Shown here one piece after another: positions 36,730 to 47,030 of a stretch of 64,000 nt of DNA. Position 1 is the stretch's first letter. The number at the start of each line of letters is the position of its first letter. Under the pieces are notes generated by a model. That model was not told where the DNA came from. It ran no database searches and saw nothing but the letters and a program-made list of their open reading frames with translations. A program made the position numbers and the translations under genes. This DNA comes from Mycobacterium sp. Z3061. Lineage in GTDB: Bacteria > Actinomycetota > Actinomycetes > Mycobacteriales > Mycobacteriaceae. The stretch spans positions 4,526,001 to 4,590,000 of the forward strand of contig NZ_CP134062.1 of assembly GCF_031583025.1 (NCBI RefSeq). The letters are read 5' to 3'.

Positions 36730-37372
36730 AATGTCGGCGCGTGAATTGTTGTCCGCGAACGACCTTCGATTCCTCGACGTGGCCCGCAGCCTGCCCGACG
36801 CTGAGTGGGCACAACCCAGTCTGTGTACTGAGTGGAGCAATCACGAGGTGCTCGCCCACCTGGTGCTGGGATACCGAATGTCACTGCGGGAGTTGACCGT
36901 CGGGATAATCAGCCATCGCTGCTCGTTCGATCGGGCGAACACCGCGGCGGCCGTGGATCTGGCACGGCGGCACAGTCCGACCGAATTGGTCGACCGGTAT
37001 GCGACGTTGATCCACCAACCCCGGGGCGTCGGCCGGGTGTTTCCGCGACCTCTGCTGTTGGGCGATCACGTGATTCACGAACTCGATATCATCCTCGCGC
37101 TGGGCCGGCGCCCGGGCATCGGACTCACGACGTTGGCCGCGGTGCTCAATACACAAGTGCGGGTGCCGAATCCGTTCGTGCCCGCGGCAGCCCGGGCGCG
37201 CGGCCTGAAACTTCAGGCCAGCGACACCGATTGGACCTACGGCGCGGGCGCGTCGACGGTCACAGGTACCGCCGCACATCTGGCGTCGGTGCTGGCTGGG
37301 CGTCCGTGGGCGCTGGACAAGCTGAGCGGCGACGGTGTCGACGAATTGCGCGAGCGGGTGTCAGCGGCCTAG
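36719..37372 (+). CDS. Maleylpyruvate isomerase / DinB-like mycothiol-dependent family protein
   Basis: 217 residues. The four-helix DinB-like fold has its metal-binding positions in WSNHEVLAHLVLGYRM and LLGDHVIHELDIILAL, and the C-terminal part (TDWTYGAGASTVTGTAAHLASVLAGR) matches the SCP2-like tail of TIGR03083-type actinobacterial proteins. Such proteins use mycothiol as cofactor. It overlaps the hydrolase by 11 bases, so the two are coupled. Its stop region overlaps the convergent SnoaL-like gene by 12 bases. Confidence 0.75.
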   Translation: MSREMSARELLSANDLRFLDVARSLPDAEWAQPSLCTEWSNHEVLAHLVLGYRMSLRELTVGIISHRCSFDRANTAAAVDLARRHSPTELVDRYATLIHQPRGVGRVFPRPLLLGDHVIHELDIILALGRRPGIGLTTLAAVLNTQVRVPNPFVPAAARARGLKLQASDTDWTYGAGASTVTGTAAHLASVLAGRPWALDKLSGDGVDELRERVSAA

Positions 37373-37885
37373 TAGGGAGTTGGACGGCAGATCCTTGTCC
37401 AGCACCTTGTGCGCTTGAGCGACGCCGGCGACCGGCAGCGACGTCTCGTCCAGCAGGCCGATCTGCACCAGCAGCGAGGCTTGATCCCAATAGATCCGCT
37501 CGTATGCCACCCGGGGCCCTTCGAAGCCCATCACCACCACCAGCGGAAGCCGGACCGGACGACCGGTGGGCGCCACGCCGGGAAGAAAGGTCGGCATCGC
37601 GATGTCGTGCGTGAACGAGATGACCATCTCTTCGACCACCCGGTCGGCGCCGACGGTACGCGAGACCGGCGTGATGGCGGTGTCCTCGGGCCAGTGCCCG
37701 ATGAAGTACCTGGCATAGAAGTCGGCCACCGCCGCGGCGCCGACCCCACCCATCATGGTGGGAACGTGGTTGACGAACGGATCGGCCGTCATGGTCGCCA
37801 TGGTCGCGGCCACGTCCTTGGTGACGAACTCGCTAACCACGTGCTCATCGAAAACCAGGCTCAGATCGTGCGCGGCGTCACTCAT
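37361..37885 (-). CDS. SnoaL-like/NTF2-fold protein
   Basis: 174 residues. [25 protein letters not shown] is followed by [18 protein letters not shown], a pattern of SnoaL-like polyketide-cyclase or ester-hydrolase family proteins with an NTF2 cone fold. There is no signal peptide. It overlaps the start of rsmE by 8 bases, suggesting coupling with the rsmE-dnaJ2-hrcA operon, though it is not part of that operon in M. tuberculosis. Substrate unknown. Confidence 0.75.
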   Translation of the reverse strand: MSDAAHDLSLVFDEHVVSEFVTKDVAATMATMTADPFVNHVPTMMGGVGAAAVADFYARYFIGHWPEDTAITPVSRTVGADRVVEEMVISFTHDIAMPTFLPGVAPTGRPVRLPLVVVMGFEGPRVAYERIYWDQASLLVQIGLLDETSLPVAGVAQAHKVLDKDLPSNSLLGR

Positions 37886-38660
37886 GACCGTTCCTTCCGC
37901 CGTCGAGCGGTGGTGCGTCCCAGCGCGAGGTCAGCACGCCCAGGGCGCCCAGCGCCACCGCCGCGGCGGTCGAGGTGCGCAGCACGGTGGGGCCCAACCG
38001 CACCGTGACCGCGCCCGCGCCGGTCAGTGCGCTGACCTCCTCCGGTGCGATTCCGCCCTCGGGTCCGACCACGAGCATCACCGAATTGGCTTCTGTAAGA
38101 GCCACATCGGCGATCCGCGCGGTCGCCGATTCGTGCAGCGCCAGCACTACCCCGCCGGCGGCGACCTCGATGTGTACCCGCTCGGTCAGCGCCTTGGTGG
38201 ACAGCACCCCCTCCACCGGAGGGATGTGTGCCCGACGGGACTGGCGCGCGGCCGAACGCGCCACCGCCCGCCACCGGCGCAGGCCCTTGTCGACACGCGC
38301 GCCTTCCCAATTGGCGACACAGCGCGCCGCCCGCCATGCCACGAATGCGTCGGCACCGGCCTCGGTGGCCAATTCGACGGCAAGCTCCGACCGTTCGGAT
38401 TTGGGCAGCGCCTGCACCACGGTCACCGGGGGGGCGTTGTCCCCGAGAGTCCAGCGGGACTGCACCCGCGCCCGAAGTCCTTCGCGCCCGGCTTGTTCCA
38501 CCACGCACCGGGCCAGCCCGCCGACACCGTCACCGAGCACCAACTCCTCGCCGGGACGAATCCGCCGGACGGTGGCCGCGTGGAAGCCTTCGTCGCCGTC
38601 CACCACGGCCAGGCCGCCGACGTCGGGCAGCGCATCGACGTAGAACAGCGTGGCTACCAC
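37878..38660 (-). CDS. rsmE: 16S rRNA m3U1498 methyltransferase
   Basis: 260 residues from a GTG start. A PUA-like N-terminal domain ([19 protein letters not shown]) precedes a SPOUT domain with the trefoil-knot SAM site: [56 protein letters not shown] and [21 protein letters not shown]. It lies 15 bases after dnaJ2, the same order as in M. tuberculosis without the intervening PE_PGRS gene. Confidence 0.95.
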   Translation of the reverse strand: MVATLFYVDALPDVGGLAVVDGDEGFHAATVRRIRPGEELVLGDGVGGLARCVVEQAGREGLRARVQSRWTLGDNAPPVTVVQALPKSERSELAVELATEAGADAFVAWRAARCVANWEGARVDKGLRRWRAVARSAARQSRRAHIPPVEGVLSTKALTERVHIEVAAGGVVLALHESATARIADVALTEANSVMLVVGPEGGIAPEEVSALTGAGAVTVRLGPTVLRTSTAAAVALGALGVLTSRWDAPPLDGGRNGHE

Positions 38661-38675
38661 GGGAGCCCCGACAGG

Positions 38676-39827
38676 TCAGCGGCCGGTGAAGGTCTCGCGC
38701 AGGCGGCTGAAGAGGCCGCCGTTGTTCGCGTGCGAGGAGCGGACCTCGGCCACGTCGCGGTTGCGGCGGTTCTTCAGTTCGCGCAGCAGTTCGGTGTCGT
38801 GGTGGTCCAGCCTGGTGGGAACCACCACCTCGACGTGCACGTGCAGGTCGCCGCGGGTGCTGGACCGCAGATGCGGCATCCCGCGGCCACGCAGTGTGAT
38901 CACCGCGCCCGGCTGGGTTCCGGGGGGTATGACGATCTCGCTGGTTCCGTCCAGGATGGCGTCCAGGCTGACGCTGACGCCCAGTGCGGCGTCGACCATC
39001 GGCACCGACACCGTGCAGTGCAGGTCGTCGCCCTCCCGGGCGAAGATGTCGTGGGCCTGCTCGTGCACCTCGACATAGAGGTCGCCGGCCGGTCCACCGC
39101 CGGGGCCCACCTCACCCTGCGCGGCCAGCCGCACCCGCATGCCCTCGGCGACGCCGGCCGGGATCTTGACGGTGATGTCCCGGCGCGCACGCACCCGGCC
39201 GTCGCCCATGCACTGGTAGCAGGGATCGGGAATAACCACACCCACACCGCGACAGGTCGGGCACGGGCGCGAGGTCAGCATCTGCCCCAGCAGCGAGCGC
39301 TGGACGGTCTGCACCTCGCCGCGGCCCGCGCAGGTGTCGCAGGGCACCGGCGCGGAATCGCCGTTGGTGCCTTTGCCCTGGCACCGGTCGCACAGCACCG
39401 CGGTGTCGACGGTGACCTGCTTGGTGACCCCGGTTGCGCACTCCTCGAGATCCAGCCGCATCCGCAGCAGCGAGTCCGAACCCGGCCGTACCCGGCCGAT
39501 CGGACCTCGGCCCGCGCCGCCGCCGAAGCCCCCGCCGCCGCCGAAGAACGCCTCGAAGACGTCACCCAGGCCGCCGAAGCCGCCGAACCCGCCGCCGCCG
39601 GCGGCAGCGTTCTCCAGCGGATCGCCGCCCAGGTCGACGATGCGGCGCTTCTCCGGATCGCTCAGCACCTCGTAGGCGACGCTGATGTCCTTGAATCGCG
39701 CCTGCGCTTCCTCGTCGGGATTGACGTCGGGGTGCAGTTCGCGCGCCAGCTTGCGGTAGGCGCGCTTGATCTCCGCGTCGTTGGCGCCTTTGCTGACGCC
39801 GAGTAGCCCGTAGTAATCGCGTGCCAC
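38676..39827 (-). CDS. dnaJ2: Chaperone DnaJ (second copy type)
   Basis: Hsp40 co-chaperone of DnaK. 383 residues from a GTG start. J-domain with [19 protein letters not shown] (HPD present), Gly/Phe region (about 75-105), four zinc-finger repeats [24 protein letters not shown] and CYQCMGDG, then the C-terminal peptide-binding domains. It follows hrcA, which is the usual position of dnaJ2 rather than the dnaK-linked dnaJ1. Confidence 0.96.
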   Translation of the reverse strand: MARDYYGLLGVSKGANDAEIKRAYRKLARELHPDVNPDEEAQARFKDISVAYEVLSDPEKRRIVDLGGDPLENAAAGGGGFGGFGGLGDVFEAFFGGGGGFGGGAGRGPIGRVRPGSDSLLRMRLDLEECATGVTKQVTVDTAVLCDRCQGKGTNGDSAPVPCDTCAGRGEVQTVQRSLLGQMLTSRPCPTCRGVGVVIPDPCYQCMGDGRVRARRDITVKIPAGVAEGMRVRLAAQGEVGPGGGPAGDLYVEVHEQAHDIFAREGDDLHCTVSVPMVDAALGVSVSLDAILDGTSEIVIPPGTQPGAVITLRGRGMPHLRSSTRGDLHVHVEVVVPTRLDHHDTELLRELKNRRNRDVAEVRSSHANNGGLFSRLRETFTGR

Positions 39828-39898
39828 GATTCGCCTTTCTAGGCTGTTAGTGGCCGCCCCTCAGGCGGCCATCCAAAAATTCTGCAGCGGGTGCGCGC

Positions 39899-40933
<1,035 letters not shown>

Positions 40934-41079
40934 CTATCACCCCCATCTGCAGATACCGGCCGCGTCCATTTTACGGTCTCGACGGGATCTGACCTGCCAA
41001 CGGCTGATCCGAGGCTTACCGCCCGCCGGTCGGGCGCGGCAGATAGCCTTTGGCGAAACTCAGGCGAAAGCGACTGTCG

Positions 41080-41388
41080 ATGATTTTCAAGGGCGTACGC
41101 GACGGCAAGCCGTATCCCGAACACGGATTGTCCTACAAGGATTGGTCTCAGATACCACCGCAGCAGATCCGCCTCGACGAACTGGTCACCACCACGACGG
41201 TGCTGGCGCTGGACCGCCTGCTGTCGGAGGATTCCACCTTCTACGGTGACCTTTTCCCGCACGCGGTGAAATGGCGCGGCATCATCTACCTCGAGGACGG
41301 ACTGCACCGCGCCGTGCGGGCGGCCCTGCGTAACCGGGTCGTGCTGCATGCCCGGGTCTACGACATGGACATGGGGGCGCCGAACTAG
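41080..41388 (+). CDS. Conserved hypothetical protein (Rv2375-like)
   Basis: 102 residues from ATG 41080 (MIFKGVRDGKPYPEHGLSYKDW), the start that fits the conserved family N-terminus; the frame extends to 41050. It is almost unchanged from other mycobacteria (IRLDELVTTTTVLALDRLLS, FYGDLFPHAVKWRG, YLEDGLHRAVRAALRNR). It is a soluble mixed alpha/beta protein. It is divergent from hrcA and ends at a perfect palindromic terminator. No known function. Confidence 0.85.
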   Translation: MIFKGVRDGKPYPEHGLSYKDWSQIPPQQIRLDELVTTTTVLALDRLLSEDSTFYGDLFPHAVKWRGIIYLEDGLHRAVRAALRNRVVLHARVYDMDMGAPN

Positions 41389-41394
41389 GCCGAG

Positions 41395-41444
41395 CAGACG
41401 CAAAATCGCCCTTTTCGAGCTCGAAAAGGGCGATTTTGCGTCTG
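41395..41444. terminator. Perfect 50-bp palindrome, bidirectional terminator
   Basis: The arms 41395-41419 and 41420-41444 are exact reverse complements with no spacer. Each contains a run of four T or A next to GCGATTTTGCGTC-type sequence. It sits between the convergent stops of the Rv2375-like gene and cfp2 and would form a very strong stem in either transcript. Confidence 0.9.
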
Positions 41445-41452
41445 GCCGCGGG

Positions 41453-41947
41453 TCAGCGTGAGGCGGCCTGCAACAGCTCCATCGCGGAACTGCGCGACAG
41501 CACCCAGCTGCCCTGGTTGACGAACGTGACGTTCTGGGTCACCGGGGGCGAGAGCTTGGGACCGGAGACCGCTACGTCCGCGGTGGCCGAGTTGGCCGCG
41601 GCCGGCTGGATGTTCGCCACGCTGAACGACAACGGCAGATCGCCGTTCTTGGCGGCCTTCTTCAGCTGGTGGTCGGCGATGTGCGCCTCGGTGCCGCCGA
41701 TTCCGCCCTCGACCAGATCACTCTTGTTGGCGAACGGCACGTTCGGGTCGGCGAGGCTGGTGAGGATGCCGGTCAGCTGCGCGGAGGTGGGCAGGCCGGC
41801 CGGCGCCGGGTCCTGCGGGAGCGGCGCACCGAAGACGACGGGCTGCACCTGGTAGGCGACCGGGCTGGCGAACGCCGTCGCTCCGGCGGCTGCGGCGCCG
41901 ATTGCGGCGACGGCCGCGGCACCGATGGCCAGTGACTTGATGGTCAT
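41453..41947 (-). CDS. cfp2: Secreted low-molecular-weight antigen CFP2 (MTB12)
   Basis: 164 residues from ATG 41947 with AGGGGGA upstream; the frame to 41998 is not supported. The Sec signal peptide covers 1-28 ([22 protein letters not shown]). The mature part includes [27 protein letters not shown] and [18 protein letters not shown], as in the culture-filtrate antigen CFP2. The mature fold is NTF2-like in related MTB12 proteins. Role unknown. Confidence 0.93.
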   Translation of the reverse strand: MTIKSLAIGAAAVAAIGAAAAGATAFASPVAYQVQPVVFGAPLPQDPAPAGLPTSAQLTGILTSLADPNVPFANKSDLVEGGIGGTEAHIADHQLKKAAKNGDLPLSFSVANIQPAAANSATADVAVSGPKLSPPVTQNVTFVNQGSWVLSRSSAMELLQAASR

Positions 41948-42136
41948 GGGATCCCCCTCGTATTCACGCAGAACGTTCCGGACATCGGTGTGCCGCACCG
42001 CCCGCGTGTGTTGTGTTTGTGCATCTTGTGACTGATGTTTCGTTTGGTAGCGTGTCTATGTTACGTCCACGCTCCCGCGGACCCGATTGCGGCGGCTGTG
42101 ATGCAGCTGTGCGGGAGCTATGAATCCGGGGGCCGA

Positions 42137-43510
42137 ATGTTCGCCAGCAGATACCCGGAGGAAACGAGATTCGCGTTTCGCCCCGGCGTCACCTGCATGA
42201 CCACCGGCGCCGGAGCAGTGCTGCTGAAGCCCCCGCACAGTGAAAAGCTGGCCCGGTTGAGCGCCCAGCAGTTGACGGCGCTGAAGGCCCTGAACCTCGG
42301 ACCGGCGACTGCGACGGAACTGGCGGGGGCCGGTGCCCAGCGTCGTGAGATCGACGCGCTGATCGACCACCTGGCCGCGCGCGGCTATCTCGCCGTCACG
42401 GCCTGCGCCGGCGGGACGGATCTGTACTCGCTGATTCCGTTCGGCCAGCCGCCGCCGCGACCCGAACCGCTGCCCGACGGGTCCACAGTGATGTCGAAAT
42501 TTACTGTGCTGCATAATGATTCAACTGGCCTGGTTCTCGAGAATCCACTGGGCTGGTGTGATGTGCGCATTCACCAGCCGCGATTGCTCGCATTGCTGGG
42601 CGGCCGCGCCCCGGACTGCCCCGATCTGCCGCCGACCGTCGCCGCACAGTTCATCGACGACCTGCGCTGGGCCGGGGCGCTGGTAGGTCCGGACGACGAG
42701 ACGTCGTTCGAGGCGCAGAGCTGGGCCGCACCCGACCTTTGGTTTCATCGGCGCAGCACCCTCGGCCAGCGCACCGTCACATGGGACGACTTCGGTCCGA
42801 CCAAATGGGCCAAGGGCCGGTTCCCGCAACCACCGGGGCGACGGACGCCCTACCCCGGTGAACCGATCGCACTGCCGATCCCCGACCTGGATGCCCGACG
42901 GACTCAGGACCCGTCCCTGGCGGCCGTTGTTGAAGACCGGGTCACCACAAGGGCATTCGACGACGAGCGGCCCATCAACGCCGGGCAGCTCGGCGAATTG
43001 CTCTACCGCAGCGCGCGGACGCGTAGCACCCAGGCCGTGGACGCGGGCGAGGAACTGCTGTCCCGGCCCTATCCCGCCGGCGGGGGCCTCTACGAACTGG
43101 AGATCTACCCCGTGGTGCGCAGCGTCGCCGGCCTGGAACCCGGCGTCTACCACTACGACTCGTTCGAACACGCACTTCGCCCGGTCGCCACCGCTGATGC
43201 GCCCGCCACCTCCCAACTCATCAGGCCGGCCGCGGCGACCCTGTCCGGCGGCGCCGAGCCGCAGGTCCTGCTCGTCATCGCGGCCCGCGGCGGCCGGGTG
43301 ATGTGGACCTACGAGCAGATCGCCTACGCCACCATCCTCAAGAATGTCGGCGTCCTGATGCAGACGATCTACCTGGCGGCCACCGCCATGGGTCTCGGCG
43401 TTTGCGCGCAAGGGTTTTCGGACACCGCGGCATTCACCGCGGCTACCGGAGTCGACGAGCGCCAGGAGTGCAGCGTCGGCAGCATCATCGTCGGCTCGCG
43501 CATTCCCTAG
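42137..43510 (+). CDS. SagB/McbC-type nitroreductase-family oxidoreductase (azoline oxidase-like)
   Basis: 457 residues from ATG 42137 (MFASRYPEETRFAFRPGVTC), preceded by GGGGG; an in-frame ATG at 42035 would add 34 residues with poor codon bias. The C-terminal 220 residues are an FMN-binding SagB-type domain: VTTRAFDDERPINAGQLGELLYRSA, RPYPAGGGLYELEIYPVV, GVYHYDSFEHALRP, and TYEQIAYATILKNVGVLMQTIYLAATAMGLG. Enzymes of this type oxidise thiazoline or oxazoline rings to thiazole or oxazole. The N-terminal part contains a helix-turn-helix-like domain. It is tail-to-tail with mbtB and shares CTAG with its stop. Confidence 0.85.
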   Translation: MFASRYPEETRFAFRPGVTCMTTGAGAVLLKPPHSEKLARLSAQQLTALKALNLGPATATELAGAGAQRREIDALIDHLAARGYLAVTACAGGTDLYSLIPFGQPPPRPEPLPDGSTVMSKFTVLHNDSTGLVLENPLGWCDVRIHQPRLLALLGGRAPDCPDLPPTVAAQFIDDLRWAGALVGPDDETSFEAQSWAAPDLWFHRRSTLGQRTVTWDDFGPTKWAKGRFPQPPGRRTPYPGEPIALPIPDLDARRTQDPSLAAVVEDRVTTRAFDDERPINAGQLGELLYRSARTRSTQAVDAGEELLSRPYPAGGGLYELEIYPVVRSVAGLEPGVYHYDSFEHALRPVATADAPATSQLIRPAAATLSGGAEPQVLLVIAARGGRVMWTYEQIAYATILKNVGVLMQTIYLAATAMGLGVCAQGFSDTAAFTAATGVDERQECSVGSIIVGSRIP

Positions 43511-46500
43511 CCCTGCGCCATTACTTCCTCATCGGTCAGCGCCGCGACGTCGAGGTAGTGACGTGCGATAGCGGCCAGTCGTTGCGGTGTGCCCCGGGCC
43601 GCCTCGCGGTTGTCCAGCCGGGCGGCCAGGCCGGCGACCGTGCGGGTGGCGAAGATGTCGGTGACCACCGCATGATCGACGTCCAGCCATTCACGGACCA
43701 GCCCGATGACGGCGGTGGCCAGCACCGAATCACCCCCAAGGGCAAAGAAATCATCATGGACGCCAACAGATTTCGGACTGTCCAGGCCCAGGACGTCGGC
43801 CACGATCTCGGCCAGCGCGGCCTCCAGATCGGTGCGTGGTGCGGTGTCGTGGTCTGCGGGTTGCGGTTGCAGAAGCGCGACGACGGCACGACGGTCGAGT
43901 TTGCCGTTGGGTGTCAAGGGGATTCGTTCGAGGACTTCGATGCGGGCCGGAATCATGTAACTCGGCAGCAGGTCGGCGAGGGCCACGGAGAGGGCCGCGG
44001 TGAGGTCCCCGCTGAGCTCACCCGCCGGGTCGCCCGCGATGGCCGCGACCAGCACCGGTGCGTTGGCGCCGACGACGGCCGCCACGGCCTGATGCACACC
44101 GGGCAGGCTACGAAGTGCGTTCTCGACCTCGCCGAGTTCGACGCGGTAGCCGCGGATCTGCACCTGATGGTCTGCGCGGCCGAGGAATTCGACGGTGCCG
44201 TCGGGCCAGTAACGGGCGGTGTCACCCGTCTTGTACCAGCGGATGCCGTCGTGCTCAACGAAGCGTTCCGCGGTGCGCCGGGGATCGTGGCGGTAGCCCG
44301 CCGCGACATTCGCACCGCCCACCCAGAGTTCACCCGGGACCCAGTCCAAGCAGTCGCGACCGGACGGTGACACCACTCGACACCGGACATTGCGCAACGG
44401 AATGCCGAACGGCACGGTCACCCAGTGCGCCGGAGGTTCACCCACCACCTCGCAAACTGTGCTGTGGATAGCCGTCTCCGTCGCTCCGCCAAGGCCGGCG
44501 AACCGGCAGCCGGGTGCCACCTCCTGCAATCTTCGGGCCAACTCCGCTCCTACCCAGTCGCCCCCGAGCAGCACCGCCCGCAACGAATCGCCGAGACCGT
44601 GCGCGCCGGACGCCAGGATCATGTCCAGGATGCCCGGAACACAGTTGAGAATCGAAACCTTATGCCGGCGAATCACTTCCGCCCAGGTATCGGCGGCATC
44701 CGGGTGCCCGGAATCGACGACGACGATTGCACCGCCGACGGAGAACATGCCGAAGATGTCGTACACCGACAGGTCGAATTCGAGGGCGGAGACTCCGAGG
44801 GTCCGATCGGTGTCGCCGACTTCGAACCACTCGTTGACGGCGTCGATGGTGTTCATCGCCGCGCTGTGCGGAACTTCCACCCCCTTGGGCAACCCGGTCG
44901 ATCCGGATGTGAAAAGGACATAAGCGATCGACCGGGCGTCCGGAAAAACGGCTTCGCGCAACGGTTCCCGATGGTTCCGCGCGACATCGATGCTGACACA
45001 CCGGATGCCCGAGCCGAATTCGGCACCCTCGACGGTCAGCGCCGCGACGATGTCGGCGGTCTGCAGGATCTTGGCGCGGCGCTCAGCCGGTTGCTCGTAG
45101 CCGATCGGCACATACGTCGCACCGGCGGCGAGCACACCGAGTACGGCCGGGATCTGGTCACGCCCTTTGGGTAACTGGACTGCGACGGCGTCGCCCGGCC
45201 GTACCCCGCACGCGCGCAAGGCGCCGGCCACCGCGAGCGAGCTCTCCGACAGCTCCCGATAGCTCCAGGCGCCAGCCTCCTCGCCGAGTCCCCAGAGCAC
45301 GGCGGGATCATCGGGATGGGTATCGGCGTGCTCGAAAAAGCCCTGGTGCAAACACCGTCCGGTCACCGGGCCGTCGGTGGCGTTGACGGCCGCCCGCACC
45401 TTCGCCTGGGCGCGGGGCAGCCGCACCGCGGCTTCGGCGTCCCAGCCCGCCGCACCGTCGGTCAGCCGCGCGACCGCCTCGGTGAACCTGGCGAACATGG
45501 CGTCCACCATGCCGGCCGGAAATGCGGATTCCCGGACATCCCAGTTGATCAGCAACCCGCCGCGCAGTTCGGTGATCTGGACATCCAACAGCACCTGCGG
45601 CCCCTGCGAGATAATCCACACCGGTTCACCGAATGTCTCGATGACGGCGTCGGCGAACAGTTCGCCGAGATCGAGCGCACTGGTGAAAACGACCGGAGCC
45701 AGCACCGGTTCGCCCCGCTGCCGACCCAGATCGCGCAGCACCTCCAAACCGGAATAGGCGGAGTGCGCGCCGCTTTCGTACATGCTGCGCTGCACGGCCC
45801 GGGCCCGGTCGGCCAGCGACATGTTCTCACCGACGTCGACCTCGAGCATGATCGACGACGTGAAATCCCCGATCACCCGGTCGATGTCGGGGTGCACCGA
45901 TTCCCGGTGAAACAACGGCACGTTGAGCAGGAACCGGTCCTGCGCGGACCATCCGCCGATGGTGTCGGCAAAGACCGCGGCCAGCGCGACGGCCGGGGTC
46001 ACGCCACGAGCGTGGGCGCCGGAGACCAGTCTGCTCTTGGCGTCCGGCGTCAGCCAGTGGTCGTATCGGACGGTCCGCCGGGCCGACCCCCGGGTGCCCG
46101 CCGGTGCGGCGGGAAGTTCGGGTGCTCCGGGCATCTCCGGCAGGCGTCGCTGCCACCACTGGCGATCCCGCTCCCGCAACTCATCACGGTCGTGACGCTG
46201 CTGGTCCTCGACGCGGTATCTCTGGTAGCTGTAGCCCGGGGGCTGCGGTGTGGCCCCGCGGTACAGGCCGGCCAGTTCGGAGATCAGCACGCGGTAGCTC
46301 ATCGCGTCGCCGGCCAGCATGTCGACGTCCAAATGCAACCGGCTGCGGTCCTCGTCGTAGCGGGTCAGCGTGACGTCGATGACCTGGCCCTCTTCAATTG
46401 CAAGGCGCTGATGCGTTTTCCGGTCCCGCAGCGCGGTCAGCGCAGTCTCGGCGGCGGACACGCCCCGGCCCCGCAGATCCACGACGCTGAACACCGGGCG

Positions 46501-47010
46501 TCCCGGCCGGGGCATCGTCTGCTGGGTTCCGTCCGGCAGGAACCGCGTTCGGAGCATGGGATGAGCGGCGACGAGATCGGTCACCGCGCGCTCCAGCCGC
46601 ACCGGGTCGATTGCGCCGCCGTCGAATTCGACGTACAGATGGGCCGCCACCCCGCCCAGTTCCTGCTCGTCGGATCGGCCGATCCAGTAGGCGTGCTGCA
46701 TCGGAGCCAACGGGAACGGCGCGTCTTCGACGATCGCCGGTTCAGTCTGGGGCGCCGGGGCCGCCGTGCCCGACGGTCGTCCGCCGAGCAGGGCGTGCCA
46801 CGAGTCGACGGTGGGGTTGGCCGCCAACTCGGCAAAGGTGATGGCGGCGCCGCGTTTACGCCAGCCGCCGGCCATCGCCATCATGCGGATCGAGTTCAGT
46901 CCCAATTGGATGAGATCGTCATGGTCTGCGACGTCTTCGGCAGGGCAGCCGAGTTGGGCCGCGATCGTGGCCTTGATCTCGTCCCTGCTGATCTGTTCCT
47001 CGCCGAGCAC
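43507..47010 (-). CDS. mbtB: Phenyloxazoline/thiazoline synthase-type NRPS MbtB, no fused thioesterase
   Basis: 1167 residues from GTG 47010. Order: aryl carrier domain (LIQLGLNSIRMM, 1-75), heterocyclisation domain (DVDMLAGDAMS, the Cy DxxxxDxxS motif, about 95-520), adenylation domain (LFTSGSTGLPKGVEV, about 545-1030) and a carrier domain (FFALGGDSVLAT). It would join salicylate to an amino acid and cyclise it. Aligning with GrsA, the pocket code reads D-L-Y-N-L-G-L-I-H-K, close to the cysteine code DLYNLSLIWK of pyochelin and yersiniabactin synthetases and unlike typical Ser codes. The chain stops after DEEVMAQG, where M. tuberculosis MbtB continues into a thioesterase. Confidence 0.9.
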   Translation of the reverse strand: MLGEEQISRDEIKATIAAQLGCPAEDVADHDDLIQLGLNSIRMMAMAGGWRKRGAAITFAELAANPTVDSWHALLGGRPSGTAAPAPQTEPAIVEDAPFPLAPMQHAYWIGRSDEQELGGVAAHLYVEFDGGAIDPVRLERAVTDLVAAHPMLRTRFLPDGTQQTMPRPGRPVFSVVDLRGRGVSAAETALTALRDRKTHQRLAIEEGQVIDVTLTRYDEDRSRLHLDVDMLAGDAMSYRVLISELAGLYRGATPQPPGYSYQRYRVEDQQRHDRDELRERDRQWWQRRLPEMPGAPELPAAPAGTRGSARRTVRYDHWLTPDAKSRLVSGAHARGVTPAVALAAVFADTIGGWSAQDRFLLNVPLFHRESVHPDIDRVIGDFTSSIMLEVDVGENMSLADRARAVQRSMYESGAHSAYSGLEVLRDLGRQRGEPVLAPVVFTSALDLGELFADAVIETFGEPVWIISQGPQVLLDVQITELRGGLLINWDVRESAFPAGMVDAMFARFTEAVARLTDGAAGWDAEAAVRLPRAQAKVRAAVNATDGPVTGRCLHQGFFEHADTHPDDPAVLWGLGEEAGAWSYRELSESSLAVAGALRACGVRPGDAVAVQLPKGRDQIPAVLGVLAAGATYVPIGYEQPAERRAKILQTADIVAALTVEGAEFGSGIRCVSIDVARNHREPLREAVFPDARSIAYVLFTSGSTGLPKGVEVPHSAAMNTIDAVNEWFEVGDTDRTLGVSALEFDLSVYDIFGMFSVGGAIVVVDSGHPDAADTWAEVIRRHKVSILNCVPGILDMILASGAHGLGDSLRAVLLGGDWVGAELARRLQEVAPGCRFAGLGGATETAIHSTVCEVVGEPPAHWVTVPFGIPLRNVRCRVVSPSGRDCLDWVPGELWVGGANVAAGYRHDPRRTAERFVEHDGIRWYKTGDTARYWPDGTVEFLGRADHQVQIRGYRVELGEVENALRSLPGVHQAVAAVVGANAPVLVAAIAGDPAGELSGDLTAALSVALADLLPSYMIPARIEVLERIPLTPNGKLDRRAVVALLQPQPADHDTAPRTDLEAALAEIVADVLGLDSPKSVGVHDDFFALGGDSVLATAVIGLVREWLDVDHAVVTDIFATRTVAGLAARLDNREAARGTPQRLAAIARHYLDVAALTDEEVMAQG

Positions 47011-47030
47011 GTGTGATGACCCTTCCCTTG

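Noticed and set aside
42058..42123. 22-codon ORF upstream of the SagB gene with DCGGCD, considered as a RiPP precursor or Cys leader
   Set aside because: The possible -10 (TAGCGT, 42048-42053) is only 4 bases before the ATG, there is no SD, and the Cys codons are not consecutive. Chance is as likely.
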